A stretch of 34,643 nt of DNA. Origin: an uncultured Rhodospirillales bacterium. GTDB taxonomy: Bacteria > Pseudomonadota > Alphaproteobacteria > Acetobacterales > Acetobacteraceae. The DNA is taken from the NCBI GenBank assembly GCA_903844135.1, contig CAIMSN010000112.1:1-34643 (forward strand), given 5' to 3'. This document shows positions 25,018-33,479 of the stretch, one piece after another (position 1 is the stretch's first letter; each line of letters starts with the position of its first letter). Under the pieces are notes generated by a model that worked only from the letters and a program-made list of their open reading frames with translations, made no database searches and was not told where the DNA came from. Both the position numbers and the translations under genes were made by a program.

Positions 25018-25944
25018 ATGACAAAAGCCAACAATTCCAAGAGGATAGGGGTAATCGGCAGCAACATGGTCGACCTGGTCACCACCATCGACCGCATGCC
25101 GCGCACCGGCGAGACCCTGGAGGCGCCGTCGTTCGCGATCGGCCATGGCGGCAAGGGCGCCAACCAGGCCGCGGCGGCGGCCAAGCTCGGCGCGGCGGTG
25201 ATGATGGTGAGCCGGGTCGGCGACGACGTGTTCGGCGCCGGCACCATCGCCAATCTGCGGGATCTGGGAATCGACACCACCCATGTCGCCGCGGTGCCGA
25301 ACACCAGCAGCGGCGTCGCGCCGATCTTCGTCGACGCCAACGGCGACAATTCGATCCTGATCGTCAAGGGCGCCAACGCGCATCTGCTGCCGGCCGACAT
25401 CGACGCGGCGGCGTCCGCGCTGCTGCGCTGCGACCTGATCGTGCTGCAGCTCGAGATTCCGCTGCCGACCGTCTATCACGCGATCGCCTGGGCCAAGGCC
25501 AACGGCAAGCGCGTGCTGCTGAATCCCGCGCCGGCGACCGCCGCGCTGGCGCTGGACCGGATCGCCGGCGTCGATTTCTTCATGCCGAACCAGACCGAGC
25601 TGTCGATCCTGACCGATCTTCCAGCCGAGACCGTCGCACAGGCGGAGACCGCCGCGCGCCGCCTGCTGGCAGCCGGCATCGGCACCATCGTCGTCACGCT
25701 CGGCGCGGACGGCGCGCTGCTGGTGACGCGGGATGCGGCCACGCACATCCCGCCGGTGAAGGTCCGGGCCCGCGACACCAGCGGCGCCGGCGACGCCTTC
25801 ATCGGCGCGTTCGCCGCGCGCTACGTGCGGGATGGCGACCTTCACGCCGCCCTGACGCAGGCCTGCCGCTACGCTGCCGACTCGGTGACCCGGCCCGGCA
25901 CCCAGAAATCCTTCGCGACCCGACAGGAATTCGACCGACTCTGA
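25018..25944 (+). CDS. deoK: Deoxyribokinase (ribokinase/PfkB family)
   Basis: A 308-residue PfkB sugar kinase. It has GSNMVDLV at the sugar site, GETLEAPSF, GHGGKGANQA, IVKGANAHL, NPAPAT and the C-terminal DTSGAGDAF signature with catalytic base D259. GSNMVDL and GETLEAP are typical of Salmonella DeoK rather than of ordinary ribokinase, and deoC and deoR are close by. It should convert 2-deoxyribose to its 5-phosphate, the DeoC substrate. The first 14 or so codons are AT-rich like the island and then composition jumps to host level, so the island border probably lies inside the 5-prime end and the native start was replaced. It now lacks the rest of its operon directly upstream and must depend on an island promoter or readthrough. 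Confidence 0.8.
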   Translation: MTKANNSKRIGVIGSNMVDLVTTIDRMPRTGETLEAPSFAIGHGGKGANQAAAAAKLGAAVMMVSRVGDDVFGAGTIANLRDLGIDTTHVAAVPNTSSGVAPIFVDANGDNSILIVKGANAHLLPADIDAAASALLRCDLIVLQLEIPLPTVYHAIAWAKANGKRVLLNPAPATAALALDRIAGVDFFMPNQTELSILTDLPAETVAQAETAARRLLAAGIGTIVVTLGADGALLVTRDAATHIPPVKVRARDTSGAGDAFIGAFAARYVRDGDLHAALTQACRYAADSVTRPGTQKSFATRQEFDRL

Positions 25945-25950
25945 CACGGC

Positions 25951-25964
25951 GGCGCCGCGGCGCC
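25951..25964. terminator. GC palindrome between convergent deoK and dehydrogenase genes
   Basis: GGCGCCGCGGCGCC fills most of the 20-base gap between the two convergent stop codons and is self-complementary. It might act as a weak two-way stop signal, but it has no proper loop and no T-tract. Confidence 0.2.
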
Positions 25965-26744
25965 TCACCAGAGGGTGTAGCCGGCATCGGCGTCGACGAT
26001 GCTGCCGGTCATCAGGCTGGCCGCGTCGGAGGCCAGGAAATGCACCACCGAGGCGATCTCGTCCGGCTGGCCGACCCGCGCCATCGGCGTGTTGGCGAGC
26101 CATGCGTCGTACAGCGCCGGCTTGGCCATGCCGAAGCGGGTCAGCGGCGTCTCGATGAAGGTGGGCGCGACGGCATTCACCCGCACCCCGCGCGGTGCCC
26201 ATTCCGCGGCCAGCGACTTGGTGAGATGATGCACGCCTGCCTTGGAGGCATTGTAGGCCGCCTGGAGCTGCGGACGGATCACCACCGTCCCGGCCATCGA
26301 CCCGATCGTGACGATCGCGCCCTGCCGTCGCGCCAGCATGGTGCGGCCGAAGGCGCGGCAGCAGCGGAACACGCCGTTCAGGTTGATGTCGATGTGGCGG
26401 AGCCAGATCTCGTCGGACAAATCCTCGGCGGCGATCTCCGACACCACGATCCCGGCATTGCAGACCAGGATGTCGATCCGTCCGTGACGCGCGACCAGCA
26501 TTTCGGCGGCCGCGTCGACGCTGACGGTATCGCGCACGTCGAGCGTGACAAACTCCGCCGACCCGCCCGCCTGCGCGATCGCGGCGACGCCCTCTTCGCC
26601 CCGCGCCGCGTCGATCTCCGCGACCACGACATGCGCGCCGGCTTCGGCGAGCGCCTGGCCGCAGGCGAGACCGATCCCGCCGCCGCCGCCGGTGACGACC
26701 GCGATCCGCCCGTCGAGCCTGAGTTTGCGCATGTACATCGCCAT
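25965..26744 (-). CDS. Short-chain dehydrogenase/reductase 1 (system C operon)
   Basis: A 259-residue classical SDR. The cofactor motif TGGGGGIG is at residues 18-25, an acidic residue E43 after the second strand suggests NAD(H), and NAG is at 96-98. The catalytic residues are S149, Y164 and K168 (YNASK). It should oxidise a sugar, polyol or sugar acid imported by system C. It is the last gene of the minus-strand operon; the ATG at 26744 shares one base with the stop of the previous dehydrogenase, and further in-frame ATGs at 26738 and 26732 are alternatives. It differs clearly from its neighbour, so the pair may catalyse different steps or form a heteromer. Confidence 0.88.
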   Translation of the reverse strand: MAMYMRKLRLDGRIAVVTGGGGGIGLACGQALAEAGAHVVVAEIDAARGEEGVAAIAQAGGSAEFVTLDVRDTVSVDAAAEMLVARHGRIDILVCNAGIVVSEIAAEDLSDEIWLRHIDINLNGVFRCCRAFGRTMLARRQGAIVTIGSMAGTVVIRPQLQAAYNASKAGVHHLTKSLAAEWAPRGVRVNAVAPTFIETPLTRFGMAKPALYDAWLANTPMARVGQPDEIASVVHFLASDAASLMTGSIVDADAGYTLW

Positions 26745-27505
26745 CAGCTCAGCACGATGCCGCCGCAGACGTTCAGCGACTGGCCGGTGACGAACGCGGC
26801 GGCATCTGAGGCCAGGAAGCAGGCCGGCCCGACAACGTCCTCCGGCTGGCCGAGACGACGCATCGCGGTGTTGGCGATCCACCGGTCGGCCACCGCCTTC
26901 TCCTCGAGGTTGGTGCGGCCCATGTCGGTGACGATGATGCCGGGGCAGACGCAGTTGGCGGTGATGCCGAGCGGGCCGACCTCCTGCGCCAGCACGCGGG
27001 TGAAGCCCATGATCGCCGCCTTGCTGGCCGAGTAGTGCGCCTGTTCCGGCGCGCCGTGCTTGCCGCCGATCGAGGCGATGTTGACGATACGGCCATAGCC
27101 GCGTTCGCGCATGTGCGGCAGCAGCGCCTGCACCACCAGGAAGGTGCCCTTGGCGTTGACGTCCATCACCGCGTCCCAGCTTTGTTCCGGCAGCTCCTCG
27201 ACGGTGCCGGTGATCAGGATCCCGGCATTGTTGACGACGGCGTCGATCCGCCCGGTCTCGGCGATCGCGCCAGCCACCATCGCCTGCACCTGCGCGCGAT
27301 CGGCGACGTCGGCGAACGCGGCGATGCCGCGCCGGCCGAGCGCCGCGATCTCGGCGACCACCGCTTCGAGCGGCTCGCGCTGGCGCTCGATGTCGTTGAC
27401 GACGACATCGAAGCCGTCGCGGGCGAGACCGAGCGCGATCGCGCGGCCGATGCCGCGGCTGGCGCCGGTGACCAGGGCGACCCTGCCGTTTGGTGTGGGT
27501 GTCAT
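26744..27505 (-). CDS. Short-chain dehydrogenase/reductase 2 (system C operon)
   Basis: A 253-residue classical SDR with TGASRGIG at residues 13-20, D38 after the second strand (NAD preference), NNAG at 92-95 and the catalytic residues S145, Y158 and K162 (YSASK). Annotation pipelines would probably call it a 3-ketoacyl-ACP reductase-type protein, but its place after an ABC sugar importer points to sugar or polyol oxidation. It starts 14 bases after the permease stop and couples to SDR 1 through a one-base stop-start overlap. Substrate unknown. If the operon handles a 1-deoxy polyol, oxidation to the ketose before phosphorylation is an obvious job for one of the two. Confidence 0.88.
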   Translation of the reverse strand: MTPTPNGRVALVTGASRGIGRAIALGLARDGFDVVVNDIERQREPLEAVVAEIAALGRRGIAAFADVADRAQVQAMVAGAIAETGRIDAVVNNAGILITGTVEELPEQSWDAVMDVNAKGTFLVVQALLPHMRERGYGRIVNIASIGGKHGAPEQAHYSASKAAIMGFTRVLAQEVGPLGITANCVCPGIIVTDMGRTNLEEKAVADRWIANTAMRRLGQPEDVVGPACFLASDAAAFVTGQSLNVCGGIVLS

Positions 27506-27519
27506 GTCGAAAGCTCCGG

Positions 27520-28503
27520 TCAGAAGAAACGGATTTCGCCGCGCAGCACGGCCAGGCTGACCGCTGCGATCATCACCACGCCGCGAACCTCGTTCTGGAC
27601 GTAGAACGGCGCGCCGAGCAGGTTGAGGCCGTTATCGAGCATTCCGATGATGACCACGCCGACCAGCGTGCCCTGCACGGTGGCGCGTCCCGGCTTGAAG
27701 GCGGTCATTCCGAGGAACACCGCCGTCAGGCTGTCCATCAGATAGGGCTCTCCCGCGCCGGGCTGCCCGGTGCCGAGCCGCGCCGTGAGCATGATGCCGC
27801 CCATCGCCGCGCCGAAGGCGGACAGAGTGAGCGCGATCAGCCGGCAGCGATTGACGTCGATGCCGGACAGCCGCGCCGCCTGCAGGTTGGCGCCGGTGGC
27901 GACCAACGCACGGCCGAGCCGGGTGCGGTTCACCAGCACGGAGAAGGCGACCACCACGACGACGGCGATCAGGATCGGCACCGGGATCACACCGAAGATC
28001 CGTCCGGTGGCGATCAGGTAGAACGGCTTTGGAAACTCGGTGTAGATCGAATCCCCGCCGTCATAGGCGTAGTTCAGCCCCAGCGCGATCGGGCCCATCG
28101 CCAGCGTGGCGATCAGCGACGGGATCCGCAGCCGCGTCACCAGCAGGCCGCTGACGGCGCCGAGCACCATCCCTGCGATCACCGCGAGCAGGATCGCCAC
28201 CGGGATCGGCAGGCCGGACCAGGCCATCAGGCCGGCCACCAGGACCCCCGACAATCCGGCGATCTGACCCACTGAGAGATCGAACTCGCCGCTGGCGACC
28301 GCCACCGTCAGGCCGGAGGAAATGACCATCAGGACGGAGATCTGCACCAGGATGTTGCTGATGTTGGCGGCGGACACGAACCGCCCGCTGGCCAGGGCGA
28401 ACACCAGGAAGATCGCCACCGCGGCGCCGACGGTGCCGTAGCGCGCGGCGAGCCCGCCCAGGTCGGTCTTGCGGCGGGAGGGTTCCGAGAGCGCAGCGGA
28501 CAT
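27520..28503 (-). CDS. Ribose-type sugar ABC transporter, permease (system C)
   Basis: A 327-residue RbsC-class membrane protein. Family stretches are VAVASGEFDLSVGQIAGLSG, LVATGANLQAARLSGI and a late LTAVFLGMTAFKPG. With a single permease gene the channel should be a homodimer, as in system A and unlike system B. Its ATG follows the ATPase stop after two bases. The protein is full length. Its partner binding protein is Tat-exported, and its ATPase has a degenerate second site. Confidence 0.88.
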   Translation of the reverse strand: MSAALSEPSRRKTDLGGLAARYGTVGAAVAIFLVFALASGRFVSAANISNILVQISVLMVISSGLTVAVASGEFDLSVGQIAGLSGVLVAGLMAWSGLPIPVAILLAVIAGMVLGAVSGLLVTRLRIPSLIATLAMGPIALGLNYAYDGGDSIYTEFPKPFYLIATGRIFGVIPVPILIAVVVVVAFSVLVNRTRLGRALVATGANLQAARLSGIDVNRCRLIALTLSAFGAAMGGIMLTARLGTGQPGAGEPYLMDSLTAVFLGMTAFKPGRATVQGTLVGVVIIGMLDNGLNLLGAPFYVQNEVRGVVMIAAVSLAVLRGEIRFF

Positions 28504-28505
28504 GA

Positions 28506-30038
28506 TCAGTTCACCTCGAGCAGCAGACGATCCTCGGACAGCTCCGCGCGCGGCACGCACGTCCCGATCCGATGATGGGCGATGCAATAGACCCGGTCGC
28601 ACAGCGCGATCAGTTCGGAGAATTCGGCCGACGCGATCAGCACCGCGGCACCCTGCCGGGCCATCTCGCGGATCAGGGCATAGAGCTCCGCCTTGCTGCC
28701 GACGTCGACGCCCTCGGTCGGGTTGTCCAGCAGCAGCACCGCGCTGTCCGCGGCGCCGCCGATGCGCGCCAGCCAGCGGGCGAACACCACCTTCTGCTGG
28801 TTGCCGCCGGAAAGCTGCAGCATGTCCTGGTGCGGGCCGCTGCATTTCACCCGCAGGCGCGCGATCAGGTCGCGCACCGTCGACTGCGCCACGCCGGACC
28901 GTACGAAACCGCGGTGGCTGATTTGCGCCAGGCTGCCGGTCAGCATGTTCTCGCCGACCGACAGGCCGCGAAACACCGCCTTGCGGAGCCTGTCGTCGGC
29001 GACGAGATAGATGCCATGGTCGAGGGCCTCGGCGACGCTGCCCGGCAGGCGCTCGAGCCCGGCCAGACGCACCCGGCGCGCCGCCCGGCCGGGAGCGGCG
29101 CCCGCCAGGCATTCGAGCAGGTCGGTCTGGCCGGCGCCGAGCACGCCGGCGATGCCGACCACCTCGCCGCGCCGCACCGTCAGCTCCGGCACGTCGAGCG
29201 GACCGACCCGCAGGCCGGCGAGCGAAACCGGCGGCGTCGCGTCGGCGACCGTCGCATGGCTGGTCCAGTCGGTCTCCTCGATCGCGCGGCCCACCATCAG
29301 GCGCACCACCGCCTGCAGGGTGGTCTCGGCGATCGGGCCGTCATGCACCTTGCGCCCGTCCTTGAGCACGACGACGCGGTCGCACTGCGCGAACACCTCG
29401 TTCATGTGATGCGAGATGAACAGGATGCCGAGACCGCGCCGCTTGAGATCGGCGAGGAAGACGAACAGGCGCTGGGTCTCCGCCAGCGTCAGCGACGCGG
29501 TGGGTTCGTCGAGGATCAGGATCCGCGGCCCGGTCGCCAGCGCCTTCAGGATGTCGAGGATCTTGAGCTCGCCCAGGCTCAGCCCGTCGCATTCCAGCGA
29601 CAGGTCGATCCCGACCCCGAACCGGTCGGCCAGGGCCTGCGCGCTGGCGGCTAGGGCGCGCCGGTCGATCAGGCCGCCACGGAGCGGCTCCCGGCCCAGC
29701 ATGATGTTCTCCGCCCCGGTCAGGGGACGAATGATCGCCACCTGCTGGTGCGCGACGGCGATCCCGGCCGCCATCGCGTCGCCGACGTCGCGGAACTGCA
29801 CCGTCTGCCCGCCGAGCTCCAGCGTGCCGGCGTCCGGCATCATCGCGCCACAGACGATCTTGACCAGGGTGGATTTGCCGGCGCCGTTGGCGCCGACCAG
29901 CGCCAGCATCTCGCCGCCCGGCACGGCGAGATCGACGCCCGACAGGGCGCGGTTGCCGCCGAAGCTCTTGGCGATACCGCTTGCCTGCAACAGCGGTTTC
30001 GCGTCGCTGCCGGACGGCGCGGTGACGCAGTCCGACAT
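28506..30038 (-). CDS. Sugar ABC transporter, tandem ATP-binding protein with degenerate second domain (system C)
   Basis: A 510-residue RbsA-like ATPase. Domain 1 has Walker A GANGAGKST and Walker B LILDEPTASL, with a variant signature LSLGE. Domain 2 keeps LSGGNQQ but its P-loop reads GVLGAGQTD, with glutamine where lysine (or the family's arginine) is expected, and its Walker B reads LLLDNPTEGVDVG, with asparagine for the catalytic glutamate. The second site is therefore probably non-hydrolytic, by a different route from the system B ATPase. The operon order here is binding protein, ATPase, permease; the ATPase begins five bases after the binding-protein stop. Confidence 0.9.
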   Translation of the reverse strand: MSDCVTAPSGSDAKPLLQASGIAKSFGGNRALSGVDLAVPGGEMLALVGANGAGKSTLVKIVCGAMMPDAGTLELGGQTVQFRDVGDAMAAGIAVAHQQVAIIRPLTGAENIMLGREPLRGGLIDRRALAASAQALADRFGVGIDLSLECDGLSLGELKILDILKALATGPRILILDEPTASLTLAETQRLFVFLADLKRRGLGILFISHHMNEVFAQCDRVVVLKDGRKVHDGPIAETTLQAVVRLMVGRAIEETDWTSHATVADATPPVSLAGLRVGPLDVPELTVRRGEVVGIAGVLGAGQTDLLECLAGAAPGRAARRVRLAGLERLPGSVAEALDHGIYLVADDRLRKAVFRGLSVGENMLTGSLAQISHRGFVRSGVAQSTVRDLIARLRVKCSGPHQDMLQLSGGNQQKVVFARWLARIGGAADSAVLLLDNPTEGVDVGSKAELYALIREMARQGAAVLIASAEFSELIALCDRVYCIAHHRIGTCVPRAELSEDRLLLEVN

Positions 30039-30043
30039 GCGCG

Positions 30044-31153
30044 TCAGGCCTTCATGCCGGCGAGCGCCCGGTCACGATAGATGTAATACAGGTCGGTCGC
30101 CTCGTAGGTCGGCGTGCCGGCCGCCGGTATGTTGACTCCGTTGACCAGCAGCGGCGCCGGGAACTCCACCGTGGGCACCGGCACGACCTCCTTGGCCGGA
30201 CGTCCCTTGCCGACGATCTCGTTGATCAGCCACCCGGTATAGGCGCCCCAGACCTCGAAGGCCTGCGCCGTGGTGGCCTTGAGCGGGTAGCTCGGATCGC
30301 GCATCCGCTCGATCGCGGTGGATTGCCCGTCGGCGGAGACGACGAAGATCTTGTCCTGCATGTTGCGCGACTTGATCACCTCGGCCGCCGCCATGCCGGG
30401 TTCGTCCCACGGACACCAGATGGCGTCGAGATCGTTGCCGTAGCGCGCCAGCCAGTCGTTCACCACGTTCTGGGTGGTCTCGTAGAAGGCGGAGTACTGG
30501 ATCACCCGGTCCGCCTGCAGCGAGATCCATTCGTTCTCGGTCAGCACGGCGCGCATCACCTTGCCGCGCTTGCGCGTGCCGTGATGGAAGTTCGCGATCA
30601 CGGCGCAGATGTTGGCCTTCTGCTTGCCCTCGCCGAGCAGCCGGTCGACCATGTACTGGCTGTACTGGCCGCCCATCACCCAGTTGTTGCTGGTGATGTC
30701 GGCGATCGCCGGGGACTGCCAGCCGCTGTCGAGACTGAAGAACGGGATCTTCGACGTCGTCAGGTCGTCCAGCGCGCTGTGCGCCGCCGTCAGCGTCCCG
30801 AACATCACCAGGATCGCATCCGACTTGGCGGTGATGGCGTTCTCGATCTGGCTGACCAGCGCGCCGGGATCGCCTTTCGCATCGGTCATGTTGACCTCCC
30901 AGCTCTTGTCGAGCCCGGTGGTCTTCAGCCATTGCTGGAATCCGGCCCAGGCGCGCTGGTCGGATTGCGCCGACATCTGCTGCGCCACGACGGCGAGCTT
31001 GACCGGCCTGGCCTTGGTCTGCGCCTGCGCCGGCGTGCTGCCGAGCGCGAACTGCGCGAGCTGCACGCCGCCGGACGCGGCCGCGACACCGGCGCCGAAG
31101 CCGCGCAGCAAGCTCCGTCGCGTCGGGCGGATGAGCGATGTTTCTGTCGTCAT
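30044..31153 (-). CDS. Sugar ABC transporter, Tat-exported periplasmic binding protein (system C)
   Basis: A 369-residue Peripla_BP_4-type binding protein. The N-terminus has a twin-arginine signal (TRRSLLRGFGAG) with probable cleavage near residue 44 (after AQA). The mature part shows LAVVAQQMSAQSDQRAW, NAITAKSDAILVM and IWCPWDEPGMAAAE. It differs from the binding proteins of systems A and B and may have another ligand. GGGAGG precedes the ATG. It follows the Aco-type E2 gene by 69 bases on the same strand, so the acyl-cleaving complex and the importer are probably one transcript. Confidence 0.88.
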   Translation of the reverse strand: MTTETSLIRPTRRSLLRGFGAGVAAASGGVQLAQFALGSTPAQAQTKARPVKLAVVAQQMSAQSDQRAWAGFQQWLKTTGLDKSWEVNMTDAKGDPGALVSQIENAITAKSDAILVMFGTLTAAHSALDDLTTSKIPFFSLDSGWQSPAIADITSNNWVMGGQYSQYMVDRLLGEGKQKANICAVIANFHHGTRKRGKVMRAVLTENEWISLQADRVIQYSAFYETTQNVVNDWLARYGNDLDAIWCPWDEPGMAAAEVIKSRNMQDKIFVVSADGQSTAIERMRDPSYPLKATTAQAFEVWGAYTGWLINEIVGKGRPAKEVVPVPTVEFPAPLLVNGVNIPAAGTPTYEATDLYYIYRDRALAGMKA

Positions 31154-31222
31154 GAGCGTTGGCCTCCCTGTTGGTGTTTTCTTGTGATGTCTTCTTGCTT
31201 GGTCCGGCGGTGGTGCGGCGGG

Positions 31223-32485
31223 TCAGCTCAGCAGGGCTGCGACCTCCGCCGGCTGGTCCCAATGCGGCACGTGGCCGGCATCCTGGATCAGGTGGATGGC
31301 GCAATGGCTGGGTGCCTGGCTCGCCTGGGTCCAGGGGATGATGCGGTCCTGCAGACCCCAGATGATCCTGACCGGAATCGACAGCGCCCTGAGGTCGGCG
31401 GTGATGTCGATCTGCTGTCCGGTGGCATCGACCAGCGCCTCGGCGAGAGCCGCCAGCCGGCCCCGGGCCAGGGTGGCGGCGAGGCTGTCGAGCTGGGCGG
31501 TGGTGGTCGGCGCCGGACGGACCACCAGGCGACGCAACAGGTGCGACAGCGCGCCCGAGGAGCGCACGCCGACGATGCTGCGGATGAAATCGACGTCGAT
31601 GGCGCGATCCAGCCCGGCCGGCGCCAGCAGCGTCAGCCGCGCGACGCGGCCGGGCGCGCGGCGTGCGACCCGGGTGGCGATCGCGCCGCCGAGCGAGTGG
31701 CCGACCAGCTCGACCGGCTCCTGGCCGAGCGTCGCCAGGAAACCGATCACCGCATCGGCCATCCGGTCGGGGTCGGTCGCCTCCTGCGCGGTATCGCCGT
31801 GGCCGGGCAGATCGATCGCCGTCACCGCGCGGCCGTTGCGCGCGAGGCTCGGCGCCAGCGCCGCCCAGCTCTGCAGATCGGCGGCGATGCCGTGCAGCAG
31901 CACCAGGCGCGGACCGTGCGGGGTGGCCGCCGGCCAGTCGCGCCGGTTCAACCCTGCCCCGGAGCTGAAGCCGGTGCCGGTGCCGGTGCCGGTGCCGGCG
32001 ACCGCTTCGACGTCGGCCGCCTCGATCCGTCCGCGACGGCCGCTGCCGCTGACGTCCGGCAGGGCGATCCCATGCTGCCGGGCGATCCTGCGCGCCAGCG
32101 GGGTGGCGCGGAGACCGTTCGCGCCCGCCTCGCGCGATGCGGACACGGGCGCATCCGCCGCCGCGGTTTCAGGCGCGCGCGGTGCGGAGATTTCCGGGCC
32201 ACGCGCGGGCTCGGCGGCCGGCACCGCCGCCAGCGCCGGCTGCTCCCTGCCATCCTCGTAGCGGCACAGCACCGCGCCGACATCGGCATCCTCGCCGGCG
32301 GCGACGACGATCTCCGCCAGCACGCCGTCCGACAAAGCCGGCATCTCCACCACCGTCTTGTCGCTCTCGATCTCGACCAGCGTCTCGCCGCGCTTGAACG
32401 CCTGGCCCGGCTGCTTCAGCCAGGCGGTGACGCGGCCGGTCTCCATCGTCTCGCCGAGACGCGGCAAGGTGAGCTCCGCGATCAT
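31223..32485 (-). CDS. AcoC-type E2: lipoyl domain, subunit-binding domain and alpha/beta-hydrolase fusion (copy C)
   Basis: A 420-residue protein with the same three-part layout as the E2 at 3703-5043. It has a lipoyl domain with K43 (IESDKTVVEM), a subunit-binding domain (LRATPLARRIARQHG) and a C-terminal alpha/beta-hydrolase with GHSLGG, WGLQDRIIP and GHVPHWD as nucleophile, acid and histidine elements. The linker before the hydrolase contains a Thr-Gly repeat from a tandem hexanucleotide. No 2-oxoacid acyltransferase domain is present. The ATG at 32485 overlaps the E1-beta stop (ATGA). It is clearly related to copy A but much diverged, so the two complexes probably serve different substrates or inducers. 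Confidence 0.86.
   Translation of the reverse strand: MIAELTLPRLGETMETGRVTAWLKQPGQAFKRGETLVEIESDKTVVEMPALSDGVLAEIVVAAGEDADVGAVLCRYEDGREQPALAAVPAAEPARGPEISAPRAPETAAADAPVSASREAGANGLRATPLARRIARQHGIALPDVSGSGRRGRIEAADVEAVAGTGTGTGTGFSSGAGLNRRDWPAATPHGPRLVLLHGIAADLQSWAALAPSLARNGRAVTAIDLPGHGDTAQEATDPDRMADAVIGFLATLGQEPVELVGHSLGGAIATRVARRAPGRVARLTLLAPAGLDRAIDVDFIRSIVGVRSSGALSHLLRRLVVRPAPTTTAQLDSLAATLARGRLAALAEALVDATGQQIDITADLRALSIPVRIIWGLQDRIIPWTQASQAPSHCAIHLIQDAGHVPHWDQPAEVAALLS
31971..32000. repeat. Tandem hexanucleotide repeat in the E2 linker
   Basis: CCGGTG is repeated four times, followed by one CCGGCG copy (31971-32000). On the minus strand it encodes a Gly-Thr run between the subunit-binding and hydrolase domains. 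Copy-number change would lengthen or shorten the linker by two residues without shifting the frame. Confidence 0.75.
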
Positions 32486-33465
32486 CGCCGCAGCATCCTC
32501 TGGACGGTCGCGACGATCAGGGCTTGGGTCGGGATGCTGGCGCTCTCCAGCTCCGGAGACACCGGGATCGGGATATCCTCGCCGGCGACCCGGATCACCG
32601 GATCCTGCAGATAGTCGAAGCATTCCTCGGAAATGCGCGCCGCCAGCTCGGCGGCCACGCCGGCGGTCAGCGGCCCCTCGCTGACCACCATCGCGCGCCC
32701 GGTCCGCTCCACGGACGCGATCACCGTGTCCATGTCGAGCGGGTTGAGCGTGCGCAGGTCGATGACCTCGATCTCGATGCCGGCCTGCGACAGCATCTCC
32801 GCCGCGGCGAGCGCCACATGGACCATGCGCGAGTAGGTGACGAGCGCGAGGTCGCCGCCCTGCCGGCGCACGATCGCCTTGCCCCAGGGTGCGGCGGGGG
32901 TGTCGAGATCCGCCATCTCCTTCCGGGTGTAGAGCGACTTATGCTCGATGAACACGACCGGATCGGGAAGCGTCAGGCTGTGCCGGAGCAGGTGGTAGGC
33001 GTCCTCCGCGGTCGCAGGCATCGCCAGGCGCAGGCCGGGCGTATGCATGATCCAGCCCTCCAGGCTCTGCGAATGCTGCGCGCCGGCCGATCGTCCGGTG
33101 CCGCCCTGGGTGCGCAGCACCATCGGCACGCCGATCTGGCCGCCGAACATGTAGCGGATCTTGGCGGCCTGGTTGGCGAGCTGGTCCATCACCAGCCCGA
33201 GGAAATCGACGTACATCAGCTCGGCGACCGGACGCAGGCCGGTCATCGCCGCGCCGACCGCGACGCCGACGATCGCCGGCTCGCTGATCGGCGTGTCGAT
33301 CAGCCGGGTGACGCCGAACTCCGCCATCAGGTCCTTGGTGACGCCGTAGGCGCCGCCATAGGCGCCGACCTCCTCGCCGATGACGACGACCGTCTCGTCC
33401 GCGCGCATGCCGTCCTGCAGCGCCCGGCGCAGCGCGTCGCGATAGGTGATTTCGGTGCTTGCCAT
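32482..33465 (-). CDS. Acetoin-dehydrogenase-type E1 component, beta subunit (copy C)
   Basis: A 327-residue transketolase-like E1-beta subunit. Features are [57 protein letters not shown] and VIDLRTLNPLD. It pairs with the E1-alpha whose gene ends 14 bases upstream, and its stop overlaps the E2 start. GTGRSAGAQHSQS corresponds to [11 protein letters not shown] in copy A; this loop lies near the active site in the family, so the substitution may reflect substrate preference. The gene is intact, and the start ATG at 33465 agrees with the beginning of the family alignment (ITYRDALRRAL). Confidence 0.88.
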   Translation of the reverse strand: MASTEITYRDALRRALQDGMRADETVVVIGEEVGAYGGAYGVTKDLMAEFGVTRLIDTPISEPAIVGVAVGAAMTGLRPVAELMYVDFLGLVMDQLANQAAKIRYMFGGQIGVPMVLRTQGGTGRSAGAQHSQSLEGWIMHTPGLRLAMPATAEDAYHLLRHSLTLPDPVVFIEHKSLYTRKEMADLDTPAAPWGKAIVRRQGGDLALVTYSRMVHVALAAAEMLSQAGIEIEVIDLRTLNPLDMDTVIASVERTGRAMVVSEGPLTAGVAAELAARISEECFDYLQDPVIRVAGEDIPIPVSPELESASIPTQALIVATVQRMLRR

Positions 33466-33479
33466 TCCGGACCGTCCGA

